Assembly (NCBI GenBank): GCA_002410125.1
Contig: DHQH01000100.1
Location: 1 to 8,555, forward strand
Length of the DNA: 8,555 nucleotides
Source of the DNA: Alphaproteobacteria bacterium UBA5343
Lineage (GTDB): Bacteria; Pseudomonadota; Alphaproteobacteria; RF32; UBA5343
Reading direction: 5' to 3'
Below the pieces are notes generated by a model that was not told the origin of the DNA, made no database searches, and was given only the letters and a program-made list of their open reading frames with translations. A program made the translations under genes and the position numbers. This document shows positions 1 to 6,068 of this stretch, piece by piece. Numbering within the stretch: the stretch's first letter is position 1; the number at the start of each line of letters is the position of its first letter.

Positions 1-202
1 ACTAACATCTATCACAACTCTGCTTGCTGTAGTTGCAATATTTATATTCGGCGGAGCAGCCTTAAAAAGTTTCTCATTCGCACTTATTTGGGGTGTGTTA
101 ATTGGTACATATTCATCAATTTATGTAGCAATGCCATTCCTCACATATTTCGATTTAAGAGCTAAAAAGGAAGTTGTCTCTCCATATGGAGATGTTGAGT
201 AA
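1..202 (+). CDS. secF: Protein translocase subunit SecF, C-terminal end (partial)
   Basis: This is the last 66 codons of a rightward gene cut by the left edge; the first whole codon begins at base 2 and the stop is TAA at 200-202. The fragment has two hydrophobic stretches (about residues 5-17 and 25-48) and the motif GTYSSIYVA (35-43), followed by a short charged cytoplasmic tail. This matches the last two transmembrane helices of SecF, whose family ends with a GTYSSIF-like segment. SecF works with SecD in the inner membrane and uses the proton-motive force to help preproteins leave the SecYEG channel. RND-family relatives share the fold, but the GTYSSI motif and the short tail favour SecF over SecD. 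A hairpin terminator follows 20 bases after the stop. Confidence 0.9.
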   Translation, partial: LTSITTLLAVVAIFIFGGAALKSFSFALIWGVLIGTYSSIYVAMPFLTYFDLRAKKEVVSPYGDVE

Positions 203-222
203 TTTATAATTATTTAATCAAT

Positions 223-254
223 AAAAAACCTCCTAAATAAGGGAGGTTTTTTTT
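223..254. terminator. Bidirectional rho-independent terminator between secF and the convergent small gene
   Basis: An A6-CCTCC arm (223-233) pairs with GGAGG-T6 (242-252) around an 8-base loop. On the plus strand the stem is followed by a run of eight T (247-254). On the minus strand the A run reads as a T run. It therefore ends secF going right and the 104-residue gene going left, whose stop codon is at 258-256, directly beside the structure. Confidence 0.9.
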
Positions 255-255
255 A

Positions 256-570
256 TTATTTCATTGATAAAACTCTACTCATTGCAATTTTTCTTGTGAT
301 ATCTAGGGGTAGCATAACAGGACCGTTTTTTACCCTATTTGCCATCATTATTGCGGTGGTATAGTCTTTTATAGTGACATGTCCATTATTTATATCACCT
401 TCTTCTATTTTCTCAAAATAAATTTCTAAATTTTCGGTTGGACCACCACAATGAACTTCTACAAGATCTTCAATTAAGATGTTGTTTTTAGGATTTTTTC
501 TAAAAGAGGTTAATGATCTTCTCAATTCTTCTAATTGCTCTGAAAAATCATTCTTGATTTCATTATTCAT
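256..570 (-). CDS. Small protein of unknown function, 104 residues
   Basis: I do not recognise a family. The product is soluble, with no signal peptide or membrane segment and a single cysteine (in VHCGG, about residues 40-44). It looks like helix, then a short middle part, then helix. The start is ATG at 570-568, preceded by a TAGG ribosome-binding site (582-579) at 8 nt spacing. A near-consensus sigma70 promoter lies just upstream (634-606), which supports a real, separately transcribed gene. It ends against the terminator shared with secF. Length, orientation and a loose residue pattern resemble the upstream 110-residue gene (aromatic-R, then N, then I-x-I, and a proline followed by a charged helix near the C-terminus). 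The two may be diverged paralogues. Being a gene is well supported; function is unknown. Confidence 0.72.
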   Translation of the reverse strand: MNNEIKNDFSEQLEELRRSLTSFRKNPKNNILIEDLVEVHCGGPTENLEIYFEKIEEGDINNGHVTIKDYTTAIMMANRVKNGPVMLPLDITRKIAMSRVLSMK

Positions 571-605
571 ATTTGTAACCTACCCAATAACATAATACAT
601 AATAT

Positions 606-634
606 ATTATATCAATCATATTATTGTAAGTCAA
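606..634 (-). promoter_or_regulatory. Sigma70-type promoter of the 104-residue gene
   Basis: Reading leftward, the -35 box TTGACT (634-629) is five of six to consensus, the spacer is exactly 17 bp (628-612), and the -10 box TATAAT (611-606) is perfect. Transcription should start near 599, giving a leader of about 30 nt before the ATG at 570. The quality is high even allowing for the AT-rich background. Confidence 0.75.
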
Positions 635-665
635 TATTTATAGTATATACAAGATTATTTTATGT

Positions 666-998
666 TTAATTTTGACGATTGGTAAAAATATCAGGTCTAT
701 AATAATTTAGTCCTGTTTGTTTAACAGATCTATGAATACCGCTTTCTATAATTTCTTTTCTAAGTTCAGATGGCATTTTGCTCGCAAATGAAAATGCATA
801 TTTTCTAATCATTGGTAAATCATCTTCCATTACCTCACCATCAATTTCAAGCATCTCAATTTCATTCCTATAATGTGTTCTTTCTTCACCAGTTAGTCCA
901 AGATCATTTAAAATACCATCAATAGATATGTCATTTTCTTCATCTTGTCTATATGCAACAATATGTTCTTTCATAGATTGTATTTTTTTCATATCCAT
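666..998 (-). CDS. Small protein of unknown function, 110 residues
   Basis: I do not recognise a family. The product is charged and probably helical and cytosolic, with no signal peptide, membrane segment or cysteine. It has an acidic centre (about residues 31-60) and a basic C-terminal third. The start is ATG at 998-996, because the ribosome-binding site AGGGG (1010-1006) sits 7 nt before it; the second ATG at 992-990 would be 13 nt away. A good promoter lies at 1065-1037, partly beside the end of sodB, so the gene can be transcribed independently of the operon upstream. No terminator is visible after its stop. It resembles the next gene in size and loosely in residue pattern. Confidence 0.72.
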   Translation of the reverse strand: MDMKKIQSMKEHIVAYRQDEENDISIDGILNDLGLTGEERTHYRNEIEMLEIDGEVMEDDLPMIRKYAFSFASKMPSELRKEIIESGIHRSVKQTGLNYYRPDIFTNRQN

Positions 999-1036
999 AA
1001 CAAAACCCCTTGTTATAAAAGTAATAACACGTATAA

Positions 1037-1065
1037 ATTATATCATAAAAATCTTTATTAAGCAA
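1037..1065 (-). promoter_or_regulatory. Sigma70-type promoter of the 110-residue gene
   Basis: Reading leftward, TTGCTT (1065-1060) serves as -35, the spacer is 17 bp, and TATAAT (1042-1037) is a perfect -10. Initiation is predicted near 1030. A 6-bp inverted repeat, TGTTAT/ATAACA (1011-1016 and 1024-1029), would then lie at the very 5' end of the mRNA, just ahead of the AGGGG ribosome-binding site. The hairpin is AT-rich and weak. Confidence 0.62.
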
Positions 1066-1075
1066 TCATTGGTAT

Positions 1076-1669
1076 TTATTTTAGGTTTTTATTAGCAAAA
1101 TCCCAATTTACCAAATTGTTTAAGAATATATCAATAAATTCAGGTCTTTTATTTTGATAGTCTAGATAATAAGCATGTTCCCACACATCAATACAAAGAA
1201 GAGGTTTCAGATGCATAGCCACTGCACTATTAGCATTAGCAGTTTTAATAACTTTTAGTTTATCTCTATCTTCAACAAGCCATGCCCAGCCACTACCAAA
1301 TTGTGTTGCAGCGGCAGTTTTAAATTCTTTTACAAAATTTTCATAACCACCAAAAGATTCATCAATTCTACTAGCAATTTTTCCTGTTGGCTTGCCACCA
1401 CCATTTGGTTTCATAGAATGCCAAAAGAATGTATGATTCCATACTTGGGCAGCATTATTAAAAATTCCAACACTCTCACTATCATGAGCTGTCACAAGGA
1501 TAATATCCTCTAAGCTAGAATTTTCGAGTTTATGATCTTTTATCAGATTATTTAGATTATTCACATATGCAAAGTGGTGCTTACCATAATGATAATCAAT
1601 AGTATTAGCAGAAATATAAGGTTCTAATGCATTTTTTTCATAAGGTAATTTAGGTAATTCAAAGCTCAT
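1076..1669 (-). CDS. sodB: Iron superoxide dismutase
   Basis: SodB is a cytosolic enzyme that converts superoxide to oxygen and hydrogen peroxide. At 197 residues it has the usual length and is collinear with FeSOD of E. coli. The four metal ligands are visible: His27 (in IDYHYGKHH), His79 (in QVWNHTFFW), and Asp161 and His165 in the signature DVWEHAYY (161-168). The active-site Gln is at position 75, in AAQVWNH on the N-terminal side of His79, which is the iron-type arrangement; Mn enzymes carry it in the C-terminal domain. FGSGWAWL (124-131) is also typical. No export signal is present. The ATG at 1669 follows an AAGGA ribosome-binding site at about 10 nt. The gene lies 65 nt after hpnE with no terminator and no convincing promoter between, so it may be read from the squalene operon. 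Metal preference is inferred from motifs only. Confidence 0.96.
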   Translation of the reverse strand: MSFELPKLPYEKNALEPYISANTIDYHYGKHHFAYVNNLNNLIKDHKLENSSLEDIILVTAHDSESVGIFNNAAQVWNHTFFWHSMKPNGGGKPTGKIASRIDESFGGYENFVKEFKTAAATQFGSGWAWLVEDRDKLKVIKTANANSAVAMHLKPLLCIDVWEHAYYLDYQNKRPEFIDIFLNNLVNWDFANKNLK

Positions 1670-1734
1670 TTTTTATGTATCCTTTCTAATTTTTTATTTC
1701 TTCACTAGTCATATAGTAGCAAATAAAAATATTA

Positions 1735-2847
1735 CTAGCTTATTTTTTTTGCAGATCTAATCGCGGCCTCAATGGAGTTAGGGTAATCCTCAACCATCCA
1801 ATCTCCAATAACTTGCATATTGTCATATATGTTATATCTGTTCTTATTAATATTTACTTTCTTAACTGTCGCTTTTTTAGATTTTATAACCCTATAATTT
1901 GGTAAAAATGGAGCAACTCTTCCTCTGATTTTACAAACCTCTTCCCAAGCCTCTCTAGCTATTTCTTCTTCACTTCTATCCATATATTGTTCTGCATCAC
2001 TAATTGTCACAGATAGCACATCATCTTTTACAAACAACCAATGACAAAAACCATTTATTACTCCCATCATTTTTACTTCATTCGGTAAACTAACTCTCAT
2101 ACTAGTCCTAAAGTGAATATTTATGATAGGGGAGAATTCACATTCTAATTCTTCTTTTAATACAGGAATTAATTCTGCTAAATTATCAAGCGGTACAGCA
2201 AAAATTACTTCATTATTTTCTATTCTAATTTTACTATCAAATTTTAGAGATTTAATACGATTCTCTTCGATTCTTACTTCTTTTAACTTATGTCCTAAAT
2301 TAATCTTTACTCCCTTATTTTTTAAGAGATTTACTAGTGGCTCAATTAAATCTTCATATAAGCTATTTTTAGCTAAATATGGTTGAGCAGAAAATCTTCC
2401 TAAATAACCAGCTCTTAAAATATTCTTCCAAAAGTATCGTGGTAATATTTCACTTTTTGATACATTAAAAATAGATTCGCATAATAGGTTTTGCAGATTC
2501 TCATTTTTAAATTTTTTTATAGATTTTAAGTTATCTTTAATTATAAAACCTTCATTTTGTTTAATATCAAAAACAGGAAATCCAAAAGGTTTTATTTTTT
2601 CAAAACTATGCCATGATTTGATTTTTTTTAATAACGATATTGTGTTTTTATTAGCACCAATGATCAGATGTGTTCCAATATCAATTATTCTATCTAATTT
2701 TTTATCATAAAAAGAAAAACATCTCCCTCCCAGATGAGAAGATGACTCAAAAATATGAATATTTTCGCCTTTTATACCTTTATTTAGAAGAAAAAATGCT
2801 TTACTAAGCCCAGCTATACCACCACCTATGATATAATATTTTTTCAT
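1735..2847 (-). CDS. hpnE: Hydroxysqualene dehydroxylase HpnE (FAD-dependent)
   Basis: HpnE is a flavoprotein that reduces hydroxysqualene to squalene, the last step of the three-enzyme bacterial squalene route. The N-terminal dinucleotide fold has GGGIAG (8-13), Glu34 at the expected ribose-binding position, and LGGRCFSF (39-46). DIGTHLIIGA (56-65) aligns with the family's D-N-G-Q-H-x-x-L-G-A block. The C-terminal FAD motif is VIGDWMVEDYPNSIEAAIRS (346-365), close to the usual GDW...P..IEGA.RSG. At 370 residues it is somewhat shorter than many homologues, but no conserved block is missing. It starts 2 nt after the hpnD stop with an AGG ribosome-binding site inside the hpnD end, so the two are probably translationally coupled. 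Related phytoene-desaturase-like amine oxidases share the fold; the hpnC-hpnD neighbourhood settles the assignment. Confidence 0.9.
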   Translation of the reverse strand: MKKYYIIGGGIAGLSKAFFLLNKGIKGENIHIFESSSHLGGRCFSFYDKKLDRIIDIGTHLIIGANKNTISLLKKIKSWHSFEKIKPFGFPVFDIKQNEGFIIKDNLKSIKKFKNENLQNLLCESIFNVSKSEILPRYFWKNILRAGYLGRFSAQPYLAKNSLYEDLIEPLVNLLKNKGVKINLGHKLKEVRIEENRIKSLKFDSKIRIENNEVIFAVPLDNLAELIPVLKEELECEFSPIINIHFRTSMRVSLPNEVKMMGVINGFCHWLFVKDDVLSVTISDAEQYMDRSEEEIAREAWEEVCKIRGRVAPFLPNYRVIKSKKATVKKVNINKNRYNIYDNMQVIGDWMVEDYPNSIEAAIRSAKKIS

Positions 2848-2849
2848 CT

Positions 2850-3713
2850 CTATTTGCCTAGGATAAAAATATTAAACATTAATTTTAATTTCTTTAACTT
2901 TGATAATTTTGGTTTAGGAGTAATTGCCTCCCAACCTCTGTTTTTCATAATGTCATAATATTCTTTATAAAGCGACAAAATAAGTTTAGCAGGTTTTATT
3001 TTTTTCTTGTCTAATGTTGCAATTTTTTTATAAGCCATGTCATAATTTTCCATAGCTCGAATAGCCAGTTTTTGCCTTGCTACATATAACTTATTATCAA
3101 TGATTATATCCCTCGGGTTATTACCTTTAATGCCAGCATTTTTTAGATATTCATCAGGTATATAGCATCTATCAATTAAGGCATCTTCTTTAGTATCTCT
3201 CAAAATATTGGTCATCTGTAATGCATTACCCATATATCTAGCAAGTTCCATATCATAAGGATTCTTAAAACCAAACACATACATACACAGTACACCAGGA
3301 GCAACAGCAACCCCTCGACAATATTTTAACAATCTTTCATAACTAGGGCGGTTAATAGGATCTGGTATATCCATTCCAACTCCATTAATAATATTTATAA
3401 ATTCTGTCTTGGGAAAATCAAAGCCATTCGTAATTGAATACAATATAGCTTCCCCAATACTCGTATCAGCCTTTTTATTTAGATAGATATTATCAATTTC
3501 ATCTTTCCAAAATTTGAGCATTTGTTGTTTTTTAGAAATTTCATTCACTTCGTCAACAATATCATCAATAACCCTACAAAAAGAATATACCGCATACATA
3601 GCTCTTTTTTGCTTTTTAGGTAAAATTTTCATTGCCATAAAAAATGATGATGCTGATTGCTCAACAATCACCTTAATCTCTTTATCAATCTGTCTTAATT
3701 TGCGATTATCCAT
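2850..3713 (-). CDS. hpnD: Presqualene diphosphate synthase HpnD
   Basis: HpnD condenses two farnesyl diphosphates head-to-head into presqualene diphosphate. It belongs to the all-helical trans-prenyltransferase (squalene/phytoene synthase) family and is typically membrane-associated. The first aspartate motif is DDIVDE (50-55), preceded by MYAVYSFCRVI. The second is QMTNILRDTKED (166-177), followed by RCYIPDEYL (182-190). GVGMDI (111-116) and YCRGVAVAPG (131-140) are the remaining family blocks; Pro139 in the last is not the residue I would expect. Length (287) is normal. The ATG at 3713 is 7 nt after the hpnC stop with a weak purine-rich ribosome-binding site (AGAAGAA), which suggests coupled translation. 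Phytoene synthase is the main alternative from sequence alone; the hpnC and hpnE partners favour HpnD. Confidence 0.9.
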   Translation of the reverse strand: MDNRKLRQIDKEIKVIVEQSASSFFMAMKILPKKQKRAMYAVYSFCRVIDDIVDEVNEISKKQQMLKFWKDEIDNIYLNKKADTSIGEAILYSITNGFDFPKTEFINIINGVGMDIPDPINRPSYERLLKYCRGVAVAPGVLCMYVFGFKNPYDMELARYMGNALQMTNILRDTKEDALIDRCYIPDEYLKNAGIKGNNPRDIIIDNKLYVARQKLAIRAMENYDMAYKKIATLDKKKIKPAKLILSLYKEYYDIMKNRGWEAITPKPKLSKLKKLKLMFNIFILGK

Positions 3714-3720
3714 TGTTCTT

Positions 3721-4554
3721 CTACTTTTTCAAAATTGCTTTTATCAAACCATTCATAAACCCAAATAGAAAATCTATTTTTTTTAGTTTAACAGGATTTT
3801 CTAAGATATCCATATTTTCTAAGTTATTAGTTAATTTTTTTGCTAAATAAATCATTGTGCTAACTTCAACTCTTAATCTAAAGCTATTAATTCTTCTAGT
3901 TAATATTTCAGCTTCAATCAGCATTCCTTTGATATTTTCTATCACTCTTAACTTAAATCTAGAAAAATTTGAACTCTCTTTTTCAGCTGTTATATCTTTG
4001 TTTTTTATCTTAAACTCATCAAGTAAATCTTTAGGAAAATAGATTCGTTTTAGATTCTCATAATCTTTTTTGATATCTTGCAAATGATTGATAATTTGCA
4101 ATGCCGCACAAAATATATCACCATTCCAAACTAGTGATATATCTTCTTTATGTAAGTTGAGTAAAAACCTTCCAACAGGGGCTGCAGAATATCTACAATA
4201 CTCAACCAACTCTTGCCAAATTTGATATTTATATCCCTCAGAATCTTGCTTAAAAGCAACTAATAAATTATAAGCATTCTCAATTTTCAGGTCATTTACA
4301 ATCATTAATTTATAAAGATTCTTTGCGATTCTAAGATTCTTTTTATTACCAGTGTTTGTCTTTCTACCAGTTATAATATCTTCAATTTCTTCTAATTGTT
4401 TTAATTTCTCTTTTTTTGTAAGTTTAGAACTATCTGCAATATCATCACACATTCTTGCAAAATCATAATATGCAAACACAATCTCTCTTTTATCTTTTTC
4501 AATTATAAAAGATCCAACAGGAAAATTTTCTTGTTTTTTACTCTTGCTTTGCAA
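3721..4554 (-). CDS. hpnC: Hydroxysqualene synthase HpnC
   Basis: HpnC converts presqualene diphosphate to hydroxysqualene, the middle step between HpnD and HpnE. The family hallmark ENFPVGSF (9-16) opens the protein. The first aspartate motif DDIAD is at 37-41, LLVAFKQD at 97-104, YCRYSAAPVGRFLL at 119-132, and the second metal-binding region ALQIINHLQD (151-160) continues to Asp164 and RIYFP (170-174). NHLQD is typical of HpnC rather than HpnD. Length 277 is usual. The start must be TTG (4554-4552): the next ATG is at codon 35, after the hallmark motif. This TTG directly follows the TAG stop of trmFO in the same frame. A GGGGA ribosome-binding site inside the trmFO end (4567-4563) lies about 9 nt upstream. 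Translation therefore probably reinitiates after trmFO termination. Confidence 0.9.
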   Translation of the reverse strand: MQSKSKKQENFPVGSFIIEKDKREIVFAYYDFARMCDDIADSSKLTKKEKLKQLEEIEDIITGRKTNTGNKKNLRIAKNLYKLMIVNDLKIENAYNLLVAFKQDSEGYKYQIWQELVEYCRYSAAPVGRFLLNLHKEDISLVWNGDIFCAALQIINHLQDIKKDYENLKRIYFPKDLLDEFKIKNKDITAEKESSNFSRFKLRVIENIKGMLIEAEILTRRINSFRLRVEVSTMIYLAKKLTNNLENMDILENPVKLKKIDFLFGFMNGLIKAILKK

Positions 4555-4567
4555 CTAATCATTCCCC
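4552..4567 (-). promoter_or_regulatory. Stop-start junction and ribosome-binding site trmFO/hpnC
   Basis: Reading leftward the order is GGGG (4567-4564), AAT GAT TAG (the last two sense codons and stop of trmFO), then TTG, the hpnC start. The two genes share a frame with no base between stop and start. An ATG (4562-4560) also overlaps the stop, but it opens a frame of only 19 codons that does not match HpnC. The Shine-Dalgarno spacing fits the TTG. Confidence 0.7.
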
Positions 4568-5919
4568 AAATTTTTTATCCATTTTTGCATATCTTCTTTA
4601 GCTCTAATGGTGTAAGCAATTTTTCTATCCCGTCCCTTTAATTTCTTTCTTTTACCATTCTCTGTTATCTCAAAGGTAATAGTTGGAAACAATCCAAAAT
4701 TAATGTTCATCGGCTGAAAATCTGCATTTTCTATTTCAACAGTAATATGTCTTAACATACATCCCATAGAAGTGGTATCAGGAGGTAATATATTTTCTTT
4801 TTCCATTATTTCATTATAAGTAAAAAGACCGACCATAAAGCCAACTGATGCATTTTCAATATATCCCTCAGAGCCCGTAATCTGTCCTGCAAATCGGATT
4901 CTTTTGTCACTTTTAAGTCGTAATACCCCGTCTAATAATTTAGGGCTATTAATAAAAGTATTTCTATGAATTCCACCAAGTCTTGCAAAGTTAGCATTCT
5001 CTAATCCAGGAATTTTTCTAAACACTCTTTTTTGCTCTCCATATTTTAACTTAGTCTGGAAACCAACCATATTTCTAAGAGTATCACTAGCATTATCTTG
5101 CCTTAATTGTACAATCGCATATGGCTTATTTTCAGGATCATTCGGATTTGTTAATCCAACTGGTTTTAATGGTCCATATCTAAGGGTCTCAACACCTCTC
5201 TCTGCCATTACTTCAATAGGCAGACACCCCTCAAAATATTGAACATCATCTTTTTCCCATTCTTTAAACTCTATTTTTTCTCCAGTAATCAAATCATTGA
5301 TAAATTCTTCATACTGTTCTTTTGTCATTGGGCAGTTGATATAATCTGTTTTATCTCCCTTATCATATCTTGATTGATACCATGCCTTAGAAAAATCAAT
5401 CGATTCTTTATAAATCACAGGAGCAATCGCATCAAAAAATGATAAAGTATCATTCCCAACTATTTTGGCAATATCTTCAGCTAAAGCATCAGATGTAAGC
5501 GGACCAGTTGCAATAATTACATATTCCCAATTGTCAGGAATTTCTTTTATTTCTTCTCTCATTATATTGATATTTTTATGCGATTCGATTTCATTAGTGA
5601 TATTAAGAGCAAAATTATTTCTATCCACTGCTAATGCACCACCTGCAGGAACTTTGTACTTATCCGCATTTTTCATAACAATAGAGCCACATTGTCTAAG
5701 TTCATGATGAAGTAAGCCAACCGCATTATAGTCATCATCATCTGATCTAAATGAGTTTGAGCACACAAGTTCTGCAAAGTTAGCAGTCTCATGAGCTTTT
5801 GTATTTTTATAAGGTCTCATCTCATAAAGATTGACTTTTATGTCTCTATTAGCCAAGAACCAAGCAGCTTCAACTCCAGCAAGTCCAGCCCCAATTATAT
5901 GAACAATTTTATCTTTCAA
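4555..5919 (-). CDS. trmFO: Methylenetetrahydrofolate--tRNA-(uracil-54-C5)-methyltransferase TrmFO
   Basis: TrmFO is a cytosolic flavoprotein that methylates U54 in the T-loop of tRNA to 5-methyluridine, taking carbon from 5,10-methylenetetrahydrofolate and electrons from reduced FAD. GAGLAG (10-15) is the FAD-binding loop and LYEMRP (31-36) the following strand. Both conserved cysteines are present: Cys53 in ELVCSNSFRS and Cys232 in FEGCLP, equivalent to Cys53 and Cys226 of the Bacillus enzyme. PAGGALAVDR (91-100), FARLGGIHRNTFI (311-323) and FAGQITGSEGYIEN (343-356) are further TrmFO blocks. The 454 residues match the family. The start is TTG (5919-5917): an in-frame TAA lies two codons upstream (5925-5923) and a TTAGG ribosome-binding site (AGG 5932-5930) is 10 nt away. 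It is the first gene of the leftward operon; a tRNA-modification gene leading squalene genes has no obvious functional reason. The GidA (MnmG) family is related but much longer. Confidence 0.95.
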   Translation of the reverse strand: MKDKIVHIIGAGLAGVEAAWFLANRDIKVNLYEMRPYKNTKAHETANFAELVCSNSFRSDDDDYNAVGLLHHELRQCGSIVMKNADKYKVPAGGALAVDRNNFALNITNEIESHKNINIMREEIKEIPDNWEYVIIATGPLTSDALAEDIAKIVGNDTLSFFDAIAPVIYKESIDFSKAWYQSRYDKGDKTDYINCPMTKEQYEEFINDLITGEKIEFKEWEKDDVQYFEGCLPIEVMAERGVETLRYGPLKPVGLTNPNDPENKPYAIVQLRQDNASDTLRNMVGFQTKLKYGEQKRVFRKIPGLENANFARLGGIHRNTFINSPKLLDGVLRLKSDKRIRFAGQITGSEGYIENASVGFMVGLFTYNEIMEKENILPPDTTSMGCMLRHITVEIENADFQPMNINFGLFPTITFEITENGKRKKLKGRDRKIAYTIRAKEDMQKWIKNLGND

Positions 5920-5973
5920 TTTTTATTTACCTAATTCGTTTAATAACTATTGTTTGTCTTTTTACATCAAAAT

Positions 5974-6002
5974 AAAATAAGAGTAAATGTTAATTAAGTA
6001 AA
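5974..6002 (-). promoter_or_regulatory. Possible promoter of the trmFO-hpnCDE operon
   Basis: In the divergent intergenic region, reading leftward, TTTACT (6002-5997) and TATTTT (5979-5974) are separated by 17 bp. Each matches four of six consensus positions. Initiation near 5967 would give a leader of about 48 nt. The region is so AT-rich that other placements are possible, so this is the best candidate rather than a firm call. Confidence 0.35.
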
Positions 6003-6011
6003 TTTTTGGTT

Positions 6012-6039
6012 TTGTTTAACATATTTTTTCTTCTATAAT
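6012..6039 (+). promoter_or_regulatory. Sigma70-type promoter of the exported-protein/chpT operon
   Basis: TTGTTT (6012-6017) as -35, a 16-bp spacer and a perfect TATAAT (6034-6039) as -10 point to initiation near 6046, about 23 nt before the ATG. Two purine-rich ribosome-binding candidates follow: AAGG (6057-6060, spacing 8) and AGGG (6062-6065, spacing only 3). The first is better placed. Confidence 0.6.
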
Positions 6040-6068
6040 GCCGATTAACAGGGATTAAGGCAGGGTTT

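Noticed and set aside
599..610. A perfect 12-bp palindrome, ATAATATATTAT, overlapping the -10 box and start site of the 104-residue gene, as a possible operator.
   Set aside because: It is made only of A and T in a very AT-rich spacer and includes the -10 element itself, so chance is a sufficient explanation.
1670..1734. A dedicated sodB promoter or a terminator in the 65-nt hpnE-sodB gap.
   Set aside because: TACTAT occurs as a possible -10, but no acceptable -35 lies at the right distance, and there is no GC-containing hairpin followed by T residues.
2123..2386. Plus-strand open frames inside the squalene operon (for example 2123-2386, 3514-3768, 3857-4042, 5465-5707) and within sodB (1301-1513).
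   Set aside because: All lie opposite genes with complete catalytic motifs and have no recognisable products of their own.
4506..4562. ATG overlapping the trmFO stop (ATGATTAG) as an alternative start or frameshift entry for hpnC.
   Set aside because: It opens a frame of only 19 codons that does not contain the ENFPVGS hallmark; the in-frame TTG with a well-spaced GGGG site is sufficient.
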